Shown here piece after piece: positions 1-14,400 of a stretch of 64,000 bases of DNA. This stretch comes from Lates calcarifer (Eukaryota; Chordata; Actinopteri; Centropomidae), in assembly GCF_001640805.2 (NCBI RefSeq), contig NC_066833.1, positions 8,913,215 to 8,977,214 on the forward strand, written 5' to 3'. The notes beneath the pieces are model-generated. The model worked only from the letters and a program-made list of their open reading frames with translations. It was not told the origin of the DNA and searched no databases. A program made the position numbers and the translations under genes. Position 1 is the first letter of the stretch; every line of letters begins with the position of its first letter.

Positions 1-2536
1 AATAAATATTTGAAATATTATTAAATAACTTCCTCCCATTTTGTCATTTTTGTAAAGTAAAAAGCTCCGTTTTGAGTTGGTAAATATTAAATGAACTTGC
101 TTGTTTTTCCTGTTTGAAGGTCAGCCACTTGCATATGTGTACTGCTCTTTATTTTCACGTTGGTGTGATGCAGCTTTTCCTCAAAGATGATTTGAGAAAC
201 TTCAGATGTAAAAGCGGCTTGGCCTCTGTTTAAAAGGCCAGCGCAAATATGTCTTAACCCCGGAGATTTACATAATGAAGAGAGAGTCCTTTCAACAGTT
301 GCCATCAACAATCATATGTATGGCAGCGTGCAGGAGTGTACTTGTTATTCAAAGGAAGTCCACAACTGGAAACAGATGTAAAACAGTCCTACATCTGCCT
401 GCCAAGTCCAACACTCAGTGTGACACTAAAAGCAACAAAGGGGCCTTATTTACACACTGTCATGTGGTGTTGCGACATGTTTGTGATGTTAAGAAGCACA
501 TGACTCCAGATTTCCCCATCGTAACAATTCAAGGCCGACACACATGAGAAACCTGCTGTTGATTAGAGACGTACAAAAGGCATTCTTTGCCAAGAACAGA
601 CTCTTCAGAACAAACTCTGCGTTGGTAATTAAGACCTTCTTGAATAACAAAAGAACCATGGGAGCAAATATTATACAAGCGTTATTTTTGATCAAATGTT
701 TTTCTTTAAAGTATTTAGTGTGGGTTTAGACGATATTATTCAATCTGGATTTCGCTTAAGAAATTGTTTCTATATTGTTTTCTGTCTGAGAGACTGATTT
801 AAACCTAATTTACATGCTGAGCTGATACAGTTTGACGCACTGTTTGTGCACCGAAAGCTGAGTAAATGAAAATGAAATGAGGGAAGGAAAGAAAACATTT
901 GAATAAAATGTCTTCACAGTGGAAACGTGCTGATATTTATTGAGACGTCAAAGAGAAAGTATTTGGATATATATGAAACACACACTATTAAATGAGAGCC
1001 AGTGAAAATACACTGAGACCAAACATCCTGTAAAGACTCAGTGACTGGTGGAGAAAAACAGGGAGGTAGAAGACTGAGGCTCCTGAGAATGATCTGAAGG
1101 TCAGGGTGGTAATGGGAAAGTGGAAGGATGCACAAAAGTAGGCATGAAACGCTTAATTAAAGAATAACAATGAGCATTTATTCCAAAAGCCAACTGCTTC
1201 CTGAAAAGATGACTGTCCAGATAAGACTTGGTTAATGAGAGGTTACCTGTCAGTGCAGGTAAATGGAGGTGATGGAGAGTTTGGGATTTAAAGTAAGAGC
1301 AGGAGGAAAGAGGAAAGAAAAAGATGAGATATTAAAGTGAAACCAGTGTAGTTATATTTTAACAGGGCTCAAATGAAATCCTGTTACACAGTGAATACCG
1401 TAGTTAAGATGTGGGAGGCACAGATGTTCTCCACATTGGAAATTTCCACTTCAAAGTTTTGTAAAGTTATCCTTTAATAATATCCTCAATTTTCCTCGGC
1501 ATAGAAAAACAGAAATATTCTGCACATCTGCTACACAATAACAATGATATCAGTTTATCTTACCATCATCTCTTTTAATTATTTCACCTCAAACTGCTCA
1601 GAATTAAGTTTTAGCTTCGACACTGATGAGATGATGACCATGTGATTAGGTCAAAAGCTGCAGGACAAATGAGGAAGGGAAGCCTTGAGGTTTTTTTTCT
1701 GCAATTTCAACTGCTTTTTTAAGAAACAGATTTTTCTGCTTACTCGTGAGCTTTAGCTGATGTTGTTTGTGAAGAAGCTGTAGTAAATTCAGAGGACTAC
1801 AGAACACAACTGGGGAAAAACACGGTGCCAGGCTTCCTTAATTAACTTAAAATCAACCCAGAACTCAACAGTAAACTGCCAAATGTATTTTATCTTTGCT
1901 AAAACTGTCAGTGACCTAACATCGTCTTTGCTGAAAAAACTTCTCGACTATCTGAAACTGCCTCCTCTTTGCAAATACATACTTCATATCCTAAGAGTCC
2001 TGTAAGAAAGTTTTTAAATGATGATGAGATGGTTCTGAATCCATTATACTATGGATCCCAGGAAAGATGGCAGATGACCTCCTGTCCTCAGTGAGCTTTC
2101 AAGCTCATAACTGTCATTTAACTAAAGCTTCATCTGTTCACAAAGCAGGCAGATGACTGTAGATCAGGCCTCTCTGGTCATGTGTTAATCACATGCATTG
2201 TCTCAGACAGTGCTGACCAGTTAAATAAATGACACAAGTTAGAGGGCTGGCTCGTTCATGTGCCTGCATTCAGTCAGAACGCTCCGACTGAATTCTAACA
2301 GGCACTAAAAGTGTGACTCATCTCCTCATCACACTCCAGTCGTTCTCTAAATTACAACGTGTGGTGACTTAAAGAGTCGCCACAATTACAGAGTGAAGTT
2401 AGAGGAATTTGTCACTGACTGGTTTTGATAGAGGTCACATCACTCATGGACCACAAGTCCTGCTGCATTTCACTATTTTTGTTAAAAAGGGAAGCAGAGG
2501 AGAACTATCTGAAGTAAATATAACCTTATAGACTGA

Positions 2537-2640
2537 ATATCCATCCATCCATCTTCTACCACCTGTCTGGAGTCCACTTGTGGTGGCAGCAGGTTAGGAA
2601 TCCAGATGTTCCTCTGCTCAGTCTTTCCGGGGGGGTTGAT
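2537..2640 (+). repeat. Interspersed repeat fragment (ATCC-rich start)
   Basis: TATCCATCCATCCATCTTCT, then ACCTGTCTGGAGTCCACTTG and GGTGGCAGCAG, ending TCTTTCCGGGGGGG, follows the layout of a very common teleost interspersed repeat. Only about 100 bases remain. Confidence 0.4.
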
Positions 2641-5600
2641 AACAGTTTATAATTCATTGGTGATAAACCTACATTAGCAGCTATTTGGATAAACCAGTGG
2701 TGCTGTTGTGTTGCCGGTTTGTGTTCATTACCAAACCTCTAATTATGAGAATTTACAGTTTAAGTGGATGAATTTTGTGCCATTTTTAAATTTCACCGTC
2801 CACTTATTCATTTTCCTTGATTATCTAACCCTGTCACACAGTTAGAGGATTAATTCGACTCATTACAGACTGGGTTTTATTTTGTTGCTTTCATTTCTGT
2901 CTGTTCAGCTCATTTTCCCTGGGAATTAAGTTCATATTGGACAAATCCATTCTTCATGATTACGTCCAATGTTCAGCACCTTTTATGTAGTGAGGCAGAA
3001 TGTGCAGATCTGCAAGTAAAGCTTTTTTTAATTTAACCATACCCACGTGTTTTAGTTGCATAACCGCTACCATAATTTATTTTCTATTTCCATAATCTAA
3101 ACATACATAACATTAACCACAGCATAGCTTAGTAATGCAGATATTGCAGAAAGTGGAATTTTAAAAACAAATGAACTCCAGGGTTTTGCAGGAATGCCAA
3201 ATGTTCGCACCCAGTAGAAGATATATAAGTTAAAATGAACCTATTAGTTACTTATTTGTAAAAGACAACAAAGACAAATGGTGCAGTTACGACTCGAATG
3301 GTTTTTTAAAGATCCATCAGTTTACAGACTGATCCTGGTTCAGCTTTGACCTTTTGTATTTACTGCAGTTGTGCACAAAGTTTTCTTCCTGTGCAAAGTG
3401 AGATAGTTGTTTTCCTTTCAGATGAAGTGTTTCTGTTTCATCTCGAGATAAACTGCCGTATGTAATCCTGCTAAACTGGCGGCTTTCTGCCAACGTGTTT
3501 GATCATCTTCAGATCTCACAGTCACTTTGTTGAGTACGATGTCTTTATAGCAACAGGAATGATGGGCAAAATTATTGCACTTGAGTTCTAAAGCAGAATC
3601 TGTAGACGACAATGGATGATTTACTGGTTATCAGGATTATACGTCTTATTTAAGATGCAGCTTTGTGGGGAATACATTCATGTAAAGATCAGTAAAGAAA
3701 GTGTCTCAACATAAGGAACAAATGTTTAAAAACAGGCAGAAAACAGCACAATGACAGTCCAGATGACAGTAGCTTTGTATCACACAGAACACCATGTGCA
3801 CGTGTTACTCAGAGAGCTATTAGACTCTTTAAGTGGTCTAGGTTTAATGTGCTGTCGAACACATTAATTACACACTGCCCGCAAAATGTTCCAGCCCCTC
3901 AGCATCTGGCTAGTAATGTCAGGACGTGTGCATGGCAACAGCTGAGGGGAGCTTGTGTCAGAGGTGTTTGGAGGTTAACACAGAGGCACTGGCCCTGCAT
4001 TAATCACTGAAAGGTCAGGCAGGGAAAGGCCACATAGAGCAAATTACTCCTGGCTGGACTTCATGTGATCTGAATACCCATGAACCTAGGTACCACATCA
4101 ACGGTAAAACGCAGTCACTGTGATGAACAATGTGATGGTATGCATCCACTGATTGTTCATACACTGTTTTAATGATTTATATTTGTAACTTAACCAAAGT
4201 GTTTTTGGTGCCTTAACCTAACCACTGGATACAAACCCCAGTTTACAGCATCAAGTGTCAACTGCAGCAGCTTATTATGCACCAAAACCACCTCCCTGCA
4301 TTTTGTGTGGGGTACAACAACATCAAGAGCAACAAGTACTGGACTGGAAAAACACTGCCATACACATAAGTAGCTGTAGAACTCCTGGAACTCTGAAGCT
4401 ACCTTGATTAGTACTTATGAAGATCAGTGGGCTGTTCCCTGAGCCCTGCCTCCCTTCGTTTCAGTTACTGTGTCTGTCCAGCTTTCTGTTCAGTTGTAGC
4501 ACACATGGTTCAAGTGGTAACAATGGATCCTTGATTTCAGACACAATCAGGTCTCCAGGTCTCTGGTTTCTACCTGGATTTTGCAGAGCTGCTAGCTCTG
4601 TTTAACATGAGCTTCCTTTTACATGTTTTTGGAGATGCTAAGACACGGCCCTGCAAATTTTCAATATCCACATCCACAAGAAAGCTTGACAAGTCTGTTG
4701 AGGTTAGTTACGGTTAGGTCAGCCTTGATGGTCAACCACAAAAAGAAGATTACTGCAGTTTGTGTCACCTTTTCTTTTCACCATGACTGTTGTAAGCTCA
4801 GTAACTGAGGTTGGAAAGGAAGTTTCTGTTGAAAGTTTTAACCTAAAAGTGAAACTACAAAGAAAAACACCTTCTGTTAATTAGAAAAACAAGATGCTAT
4901 TGACAAGGGAAATGATTCCTGTGGGAAACGGAGCAGATGCGCTGATTAAGCCCCTAAATAAGAAACCTGCAACTACTTCTTCCTCTGAAAATTAACTTCA
5001 CAAGTGTGGCTTTATTGAGCGGCAAACCTGAGGTAATGCAGCACCAAGGAAAGTACAACTTCTAAGCTCATCACTACTCTGACATTTCATTCCGTCTACT
5101 ATACCTTTATTGATGGTTGATGTCGTTCACAAGTCCGCAGTTCAGGTAAGAAATCTCTGGTAATTTTAACGGCTGTGAACTCAAGGAAATGTATATTTGG
5201 CTGTAATCCTTTTCTTATTATTTTAAAATGTCACTGTCTGAGAGGAAATGATGAAAACAACTTAACTGAGGATCCTGTCAAAAGGTTGAAAAAGTTTGTC
5301 AATACCAGCTACCTGAGGAGCTGAAAGGAGATGTCGATTTCTAGCTCGTATGTTTTTAAATGCTCACCACTTTCATTTAGTTCTTTTGTATGTTAAGCTT
5401 CTGTGTAAAGATAAAAAACCTATCAACTGTCCAGAGAGTAATCGCAGGTTCCAATGCATCCAGATGGGACTATGGTCACCAAACTGTCCAACAAGGCTAA
5501 GTGCACAGTTATCTTAAAGCCTCGCCTGAATTCTCTCCACGTCGCTTTCACACAAAAAACCAATACAAGACAGAGGCGTCGCTAATCATCGTGGACAGAT

Positions 5601-5709
5601 GATACAATCTCTCTGACTGCCTCGGTGTCTTCTGGTGTGTCTCTATCTGTGTTGTGTCTGCAGCACTGTGTTTGTATCTCTAGTGTTTACCTCGCCATCT
5701 GAGGCTTGT

Positions 5710-5730
5710 TTGTGTGTGTGTGTGTGTGTG
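5710..5730 (+). repeat. (TG)n microsatellite
   Basis: Uninterrupted TG dinucleotide run. Confidence 0.9.
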
Positions 5731-8700
5731 TTTGGATTTAAAATGGCCCCTATCACTGAAGAAGACATTAAACAAGAGGCTCAGATGTCAGATGAGACAT
5801 CCCATTCGGGGAGATAAATGGATTTCCACTACACAGAAGTTTTTCCTGTGTGTTCACATTATGGAATCTTTGATCAGCTCAAGGACAAATCTTGGAACAA
5901 AGTGTGAGCTCACAAGGTGAAGCTGAATCGCATCAGAAAATTACTCTTTCACTTCACCTTGAGGTGGCTGCTATTCACAGTTATGGTTCAATTATTAGCT
6001 CCACAGAATAACAGCTGCCCTCTGTAGCATATTCTAAAACTACTTCACTCTGCGCTGAAGCATTTTGGTGACAGCTTATCTTTGGCATAATAATAGGAGG
6101 TTAGATTAGCTGAGTGTGAAGTGGGTGCTGCAAACCAACAAAGACATGCATATACCCTGTTAGCTACATGAAGTCTGAGGAATTAGGTTCATATTAGAAC
6201 ATCCCACTGTTCTGTATTCCTGCTGTGCACTGAGGTTATTTCCTCAACTGGTCTCTCAACATGTTCCCAGTGGGAGGAGAGAGGTGTCAGTCCAGCACTG
6301 CACTGCAATCTTGGTGGAAAGACGGTGCATTTTGCACAGTTCACTCCTCGCCTGCTCAGAGCCGGTCGACAGCTCAGCACACTAATGTTCTTTAGTCCTT
6401 TAATTTGGTCAAATCAGAGCAGCATAAACCTCCCTTAATTCATGCTCATCTTTCCACTTTTACTGTGTGTTTTTCCAACCAACGGACATTTGATCAATAG
6501 TCGAGCGTCACTCAGTTCTCAGTCTGACATGAGAGGATGAAGAAGTAGTAACTGTGAGTGAGCTATAAACCTGTCTCTGCAGCATTCCTCCGTCTTTCCT
6601 CAAGCTCAGGAATTTCTCATAGAGGCCACTGACCTCCTGTCTGCAGTCCCAATCAACTCCATTCAAAAGTCCACAGTCTAACAGTGACAGAAGGGTAGAC
6701 TGAGCCTTCTCCCAGTTAATCCTCAAGCTGGCACTGCTGAGCCCAGTCCTGGATCACACACACAGCTCGCTCTCATACTCCCCCTCTCCATATTCATCTG
6801 CATCAAACTTGTTTTGATGAATTCCACAGTTTCTGCTGCAAGTCAAAAGGTGTGCTGTAAACACTGAAAACACTTCACACAAACAATTAACTCTTCTCTC
6901 TCAGGATCGTCTGTTCCTGTCAGTCCTCTGCCAATGTGTCCGTCCAAAACACCAGGTAACCAGGGACAACGGCCACACACGCCATCAACAACAACAACAA
7001 CAAATCTGACCAAATACAGGAAGACACGTGGCTGTGATGACCAGGGCTGTTTGGATTATCTGCTGATCAGTTTTGATCAGTTTAACTCAGATCATTTCTA
7101 GTTGAAATTCATTCATGCAAATTAAAGACAAACATTTAGTTTTGAAAAGCACCTCATTGTAACAATTGAAAAAATGTCTATAACAAACTCTAACTCACTA
7201 TTTAAACTCTGCAGTCTATCAATGACCTTTTGACCCTGCGTCCACTGCACACTGTACATTTTTCCTTTAATTTATTAACACAACTGTTACGAAACATCAA
7301 TCGTGGGTGTGTTTTTAACGACGCAATGAAAAGTTGGAGAAAAATGGAAGCTGGGAGACAGAACAGGCATTATTCAAAAGGCCTATCGCCCACAGGCTGC
7401 CATGCGGAGAACATTTATAAACATAATCCCAGTGCTATTTAGTGCTGCTGATGTGTATGAGAGACAGGGCCTGAGAATCTCATTACATCCGCTGTCACTT
7501 CCCTCAGGTGTTGTGAGTAACGACACCTCACCCACTGGCGCTGCAGAATCCGTGGCCGCCGATTAAACCCTGGCCAGGTTAGAAATTGATTCCTCAGCTC
7601 AAGTTTTGCAGCTTAATTGAGTTACAGGACGGCGCGTGAGCGTCCTGCCTTCGTGGCGTCGCTGATACGTGAACTCATCGGCTCGTTGAAGTTGGAACTT
7701 TTCTCTCTTCTAGCGAAGAGGAGCGAAGAGAAATTTGTCAGCCAGAGACACATCAAGGTGAGATGGTTAATAATTTGATGATGCACTGTTGTGGTAGATA
7801 TACGTTTAGTTCCAGACTTTAAATTAAAATGATTTTTCTCACTGTGATCCAAACAATGAATGACTTTTTCATTATAAATTGTCATTTTTATGCGATTAAG
7901 AAAGAGAGTGTTTTTGTGCGCCTGTTAATTTGTGTGGGAAGGCAATTATTGGTTGCTGTGCATGCAGCAAATATACCGTGACAAATTTAATTCCCTGGAA
8001 ACGCATGACATTTTAAATTTGATGTTTGTGATCTGATGGTGTAATATCTAGTAGATTAATTCATTAGGTTAAATCTCCAGTTCACTGAGGTTTTACCTGC
8101 TGGATTCAAGGTCTATACCATGAGAGTCACATTAGCTCTGTGCTACAGTGCAGTATAATTAGCCTTTTTGCTAAGGTTACCATTTGAAACTAGTAAAACA
8201 ACAGGCCTTTGGTTTTAGGCATTTGTGGTGTTAGCCGATTTCAGCCCTAGCTAGCTAGCTAACATTAACTCAGTGGGCTGAAAACTCAATATTTCCAGGC
8301 TGATTTTAAAGCAAAAACCCTGTAAAAACTGTCACATGGAGAAGACATGCAACTTAATGACTGTTCTGATACAGCTTGGTAGCTAGTTAGCACAAGTATT
8401 GATGTGTAAAATCACACTGCGGCCTTGTTTTAACTGAGCCCCCTTCACAGTCAGGGGAAAGAAAATGCAATGACGAATCAGTAAATATTTTTGTGGTTTT
8501 TCACAGGGAATGAAAAGATCTTCACACTTTGCTCTGAGACATATTTGAGTGAAAGTTCTCTCTGTCTCGACTGAACCTGGTGTCAGCCTGGCTTGGTTTG
8601 CCTGGCCTGCCGGAGAGCAGCTTGGCTGGAGCAGGAGGGCTCTGGTTAATCCTCGGTGCCACTGGGGGAGTGTGAGGTGGGTGTGAGCCACCAAACCTCA

Positions 8701-8805
8701 GGCCTGCTGCATATCACACTGGATGCCAGCCACCGGCCCCACGAGCAGCATTTCAACTCTGCTCCAGCTCCTGCACAGACGCTGACCTCAGGCACTCATC
8801 CCACC

Positions 8806-8830
8806 TGTGTGTGTGTGTGTGTTTGTGTGT
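8806..8830 (+). repeat. (GT)n microsatellite, one interruption
   Basis: GT run with a single TTT interruption. Confidence 0.85.
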
Positions 8831-9900
8831 GATTTGGTCTGAATGAAATATCTGGAGAATATGATGTGATGTCCTTAGGGATATCACTGCATTAAAAAGA
8901 TGAAAAGAATTCCTTCACAAATGGCCAACTGTTTTTCAGTTAAACATGTTTGCACAGGCTGACTGATGGAGAAACAGTTTAAATATTCAGACCGTACGTT
9001 GCATCATATTCTCCAGTTGCTAAGAAATGTGAATAAATGTGATAATGTAGGGAAACCCGCGCAGCTAATTAGCAGGAACAAAGAAAACTTTGGCAAATGC
9101 CACAATTCAATCTTCACATTCTCAACGGCTCTTTGATGTTAATACTTGAAGGGCCTGGTGCTGCTCACATCACATTCCTCACAAGAACAAACCTATCTGA
9201 AATGAAAATGTGCCTCTTTCATTTTGGATGTGATTGACTCAAAAGTCTAAATCTGTATGCAAATACAAACAAAGGGATCAGTCACATCCCAAGTGCAGAG
9301 AAGGTAGAGCCAAAAGTCAAACAGTGAATAACTAAGGTGGGTTTTTTTCATCTTCAGTAATTGGCTGAACAGGATTATGGAGTTTTCAGACTACAGTTCT
9401 AAAAGTGTTGATACAACCAAACAATATTTGCATAAGGCAGAGTCTGCACTGATTTTCCTCTGGACACTGACACAAATTTGAATTTTGTGCGTTGTGGAGA
9501 AACACGTGAATATGAATCCCAGGGAGGGACACTGAGAAGAAAAACAAGCAAACACACAACTATGTGTCTTCACTTGCAGCAACAACAAATTGTAAAGTGA
9601 CAAAAGACAGAAATATTGATACTGATCAGTAAAATGTTTCATTTGTTTTCTGGTAAAATATCCAATCATGCAGTAAAGTATCCACATGTAGAGACTTTTT
9701 AATGTTTGTGTTTAGACACTCAGTGAAATACTCTGCTCTGGTTTCATACAGAAACAGCTGACAGTGACTTGATTCATCAGCCATGTTGATTTAGATTTAA
9801 CTGAAACCAGGATCTGTCTCTAACTGTAACAGACAGGAGTCGCACAGGAGATCACTGTTTGGACACAGCAGTCAGTGTTCTTAAACTATTTTAACCCTGA

Positions 9901-10623
9901 GCCACGATCTTTTCTGAAGCTGACCAAACTGAGACTCTCTGAGACAGAAGAGGAGTCAACAGAGGAAAGTTTGTCATCTGCGAGATCGTAACATCCCCTC
10001 TGCTGAATAAAGAGGACAGACTTTCCTGTAAATCTGGTGGTAGCTGACGCTGTAAGGACTCACCAGATAAACACGTATATCTGGACATGGATGGGACATC
10101 CTCCTGAAACAGGTTCAAAACCACCTTGAAATCATGGTCAGAGACCAGAGAGAGGAAGCTCAGTCTTTGGCTGAGGAGACTGGAACTTTCCGTTTACATC
10201 CTCAACAAGATGCAGCATGTGAGTGAAGTGATGCAGTCATCCTACAGGCAGCTGGATGCAGCTGTCTACTGCTGATTCACCTCAGAAACACACAGAGCAC
10301 CTGGTGAGAGATTTCAGACTCTGGGAGAGGAGCTCCTCAACTTTCCCAACATGAGTTTCCATGATGGACAGACACATATGGATGGCAGGGAACTCGCCCA
10401 GAGTGTGGATACCTCTGGGAAACTCCTGCTACAGTGGCTGCTGCTGAAAGGAGCCTCTCTCAACTCAAACTAATTAAAACCTAGCTGAGATCTGCTGTGG
10501 TGCAGGAAGATCTCAGTGGATGGTTTCTGTATGAACACAATGGGTCTGGCTGTGATGAAAGAGGCTCCAGCTAAAATGTGGGCAGGGCTGACTCTGGCTA
10601 TGACTGTGCTAAAGCATTGTTAG
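9901..10623 (+). pseudogene. Coding-like relic, protein not recognised
   Basis: One + frame runs about 240 codons with only six internal stops, five TGA and one TAA (the latter at 10471-10473). Stretches between stops look protein-like, e.g. ending LELSVYILNKMQHVSEVMQ near 10180-10240, MSFHDGQTHMDGRELAQSV near 10350-10405, and KMWAGLTLAMTVLKHC before TAG at 10621. TGA-only decay can arise from CGA (Arg) codons by CpG deamination. No homologue is recognised and other frames in the region are also fairly open, so this may be chance. Confidence 0.2.
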
Positions 10624-11114
10624 ATTTCTGGCAGCATGGTGCACGCTGCCTTCTTTCATTTATCTGTGAGTGGAAATGGCTTGAAGCAAATGTGTGAGGT
10701 GAACGAGTTGGTAGAAGAGGAGCACACACACCAGCACCACAGGAGTGCAGAGAGAGAGAGAGGCACATGCAGAGATTGTTTTTTGACAGCCATATTGATC
10801 TTTTCCACAAACAGATCTGTGGCCGTCATTGTTGCTGAAACGTTTCAGTTTTCAGATCCTCGTCAGTTCATCTTTAAACCCGTCACATCAAGACCACACT
10901 CTGCTGCTGAACAAGACGAAGAGGAGAATCCAATACAAGAAAATAAATTCATCAAGTCTAATATTCAGTTCCAGGTATAATATCATTCAACAACGCTCCT
11001 GTCTACACAGGCTGTTAGAGAGACGCCGCCATCATCATCATCCTTCATCACAGCATAAACAGCAGCGACGTGTTCACTCTGACACCAAACACATTCATCT
11101 ACACTGTCTTCAGC

Positions 11115-11137
11115 GTGTGTGTGTGTGTGTGTGTGTC
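11115..11137 (+). repeat. (GT)n microsatellite
   Basis: Pure GT run, partnered by an AC run at 11370 in inverted orientation. Confidence 0.9.
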
Positions 11138-11368
11138 TCCTCACTTTCTATTCAGTTTGATGTGCAACAAAATTAAATTCATTTATAGATGATTTCAGCG
11201 TCTCCTCACAGTCTGAAGACGAGCAGGTTCACTGTGAATGTGACTGTGAATGTTTGTGGTGATAGACTGGGATTGTTCCACTGTTTGATAACAGGAGTAG
11301 TTTCCATAGGATTCAAAGTCACTGTGTCTCCGTGTCCTTGTTGTAAAAATACACTGTTCACCTTCAGG

Positions 11369-11369
<1 letters not shown>

Positions 11370-11398
<29 letters not shown>
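11370..11398 (+). repeat. (CA)n microsatellite
   Basis: Pure CA run; it produces the only open frame in this spot (His/Thr repeats), which is not a gene. Confidence 0.9.
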
Positions 11399-11402
<4 letters not shown>

Positions 11403-14400
11403 TCTACTTCCAAAAATCAGCCAGAGTTGTCCATTTGAACATTTCCCTATTTCCACCTTAACAGGGCCACTCTGTCAAATATGTTAATGAAGCTGAGCAC
11501 GCTGATGCCCTGCCCTGTGGCAACACAACTCACTTAGTGTGCAAACCAGCAGCTCATTGATTTGCTAAATATAGCCACCAATACAACAATGTAAAAATAC
11601 TCTATTACAAGTAAAGGTTGACTCAATAAAAAAAGGAAAAACTGGTAAATCTAGTGATTTCAAATCCAAAATGAAGGCAGCACTGAAGTGAGGAGCTGGA
11701 TGATCATTCTTCCCACTGCACCAACCTCACCCAAGGGCATTTTCTGAACAGTGTGTCAGATGTGAGCAGGAACCTACCACGGCACATTCAAATTCATGAA
11801 CGGGAAAGCTGTGCATTTCCAACACTTTCAGTGCTGAAGTATTGGCGTGCAAATTGTGAGTGAGAGGTGGCGTCTCAGCAGGCGAGGCGAAGGCAAAGAC
11901 TCTCTGTCTGAAGTGACTGTTCTCATTACCTGCTGGACAGTCAATCAGACAACTACAGAGAGATGCAAAATGACCACGAAGAAACCAAAAGAAAAGACGA
12001 CAAACACAAACAAAATGACATCTGCACCCACACCAAAGGTCTGACTATACAACACAGATGGAAAGACCCAGTCCTATAAATACTGTTGTATATATATGAA
12101 TATTGTAGCTGTCACACAGTCACAGTGTCCCATAATGTCTCACATGCTGTTATTGCCATAGAAACAGCCAGGGGCCATTTCTAAATAATGGATGAGAAAG
12201 CAGGGGAAGGGCTGCGTACTACATCTGAACTGAGCTCAGTAATTCTGGTAGTATTAAGTACATTACATTAGCACACAGTAATAGCATCTAGAATGAATAA
12301 GCATATCTGACAAGCAGGAAAATGAAGAAAGATTTCCAGTAGGATTGTGAATGAATCAGTGATGGATTCATGGTCAGTTCTGTCTGTATTAGCTTAGATG
12401 TGGAGGCTGTTTTCATGCTCAAACTTGAACTCTGAAGAGCGAGGTGCATTTCACACACTGCACTGATGATGAGTTTTTACCTCTTCCAGAACTGCATTTC
12501 CAGGCTAATGCCTCTTGATGAAGCTTGACAGATGCATTAAGGAAGTGTAACCTCAAAATAGATCTCACTGCAGGAGAGTCGCTTTTCATTCAGTAGGAAG
12601 GACGAGAGAGGGGGCACAGAGGGAGGTTAAAAGAGGAAGGGAGGGATTTATTTATTTACCTCATTAGTCATGTTGTTGAAGCCTGTGACGGGTTGCAAAC
12701 GAGGGACGGAGCAGAGTATTGACAGCACACATACATAAGGTCCCACCGGGCACTTTGAGAGGAAAGAGACATGTCAAAGAAACGAGGACGCAGCCCCAGG
12801 CGGAGATACGTGATTTACAGAGTTAAAGATGTAGTAACACATAATGTAAAGCAGTTTGCAACTCTCTAAGAATGACCGACCTTCAAACTCTGCTCTGATG
12901 AATTATTTACTGAAGATTTCCTTGTGTCTCGTTTCCATGATGCCTGTTATTGTCGTTTCCTCCTCTCACTCTGTGTTTATTTATCTTCTGGTATGAACTG
13001 TCAGGACAGACAGTGGGGAGCAGCAGTTATTATTTGTATCTTACCATCAGATTACTGAGTGTAGCTGCGTCAGGTTCAGCTATTGGATGCCTTGTTTGAT
13101 TTAATAAAAGATCGTCCTCAACGGCCCTCAAAGTCCACAGCACTGAACCAAGTCATGTTTCTTCCTGACCACTCGCTCCCTCTTGAGAAAAGCATTATTG
13201 ATATAGGACACGTTCTCCATGCAGTATAGGATTTAAAAAATAACTGGTCGCCTACGAGGCTGGAAATAGAAAGATGTTGATTGATTGGCGTCGCCGGCTG
13301 TATTTCTGTCATCATGTAAAGTATTGATCAGACAGGACAAGCTGACAGATTTCAGATACATTGAAACATCAACTGTCCAAAAACACTTGGACTGAAGTTC
13401 ATCATTCACTGTTTTGAAATATAGAGAAGAAATGAATGTCATCAATCTGGAGACTTGAAAATATCTGTTATCATCTATAAAATACTATCATCTGTTTGGA
13501 TTGTTTTTAGGCATATTGTTAAATTATTTATTATTTATTCAGTGTTTGTTTGTTTAGTGACAATCAGCATTTACAACAACTATATAAGTTGTTTGTCCCC
13601 ATCCTCAGGTACGAGCCAGAGGAGCAGGTGTACTGGACGTCTGTTGTTATGGTGACAAGAATAAACACGTTAAGGTTAGGATTGATTAGGTTCAGGAAAA
13701 GATCTTGGTTTGATCATTATTAATAACTAATGTTGTTATTATGTTTGAATAAAAGCTCAACTCTTTCCTGGTCGTTAACAGAAAGTCTCTGATGTTCGAT
13801 GTTATTTGTTGTAAAAGATTTGATCTAAAATGAACTTAAATTGTTTCCCTAAACATCTTAGCACCACCTTTTTCTAAACAACATCAATTTTGTCCAGAAG
13901 CAGAAACAGAATGAAAACAGCTTCTGTTTTGGTGGAGAGTTGTTTGTTTGGCTCTGTTTCTTCAGCTATTTCAGAGATCTCTGGCTCCCTCGATTACTTT
14001 GCCACCCATTAGCCAGGAGATTTGTCTGCACACAATGTCCCTGTTACTGACTTTTACAGACACCTGGATTTAGAGAACTCAGAGTATGAAATGACAGTAC
14101 TGTTTATGGCTTACTTGTCCTAATTGGCAGGGTGTGGTACAGAGTATGGCACAGTAAGAGACTGAAGCCATCAGCAGTACAAATCTACTCACACTGAACA
14201 GTAAGACTTTCACCAAAGGTTACAATATGTGCAATAATATTGAAGGTATTATTTATGGTGTGGATCTGTCCGGTGGACGGGTCACAGCCCATTTCATCGT
14301 CTTGCTTTGGGCCTGTGCAGACGGCTCAGACAATCAAGGAGGAGACGATTAAAATGAGAGAGTTGGCTTCACACAGCCTGATGTGATTGCATCACCTCAG

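Larger units (their letters stand above)
1..9900. other. Intergenic DNA without recognised gene
   Basis: Apart from the repeat fragment at 2.5 kb and two microsatellites, I see no splice-consistent coding exon, RNA gene or domain. Open frames are at most about 100 codons and read as chance. Confidence 0.6.

Noticed and set aside
6508..6726. Minus-strand frame of 72 codons with a Trp/Leu-rich, exon-like look
   Set aside because: Begins at a non-ATG codon behind an in-frame TGA, with no fitting acceptor and no recognised homologue.
11189..11461. Open frames across the CA/GT microsatellite
   Set aside because: Openness comes from the dinucleotide repeat (His/Thr or Cys/Val runs).
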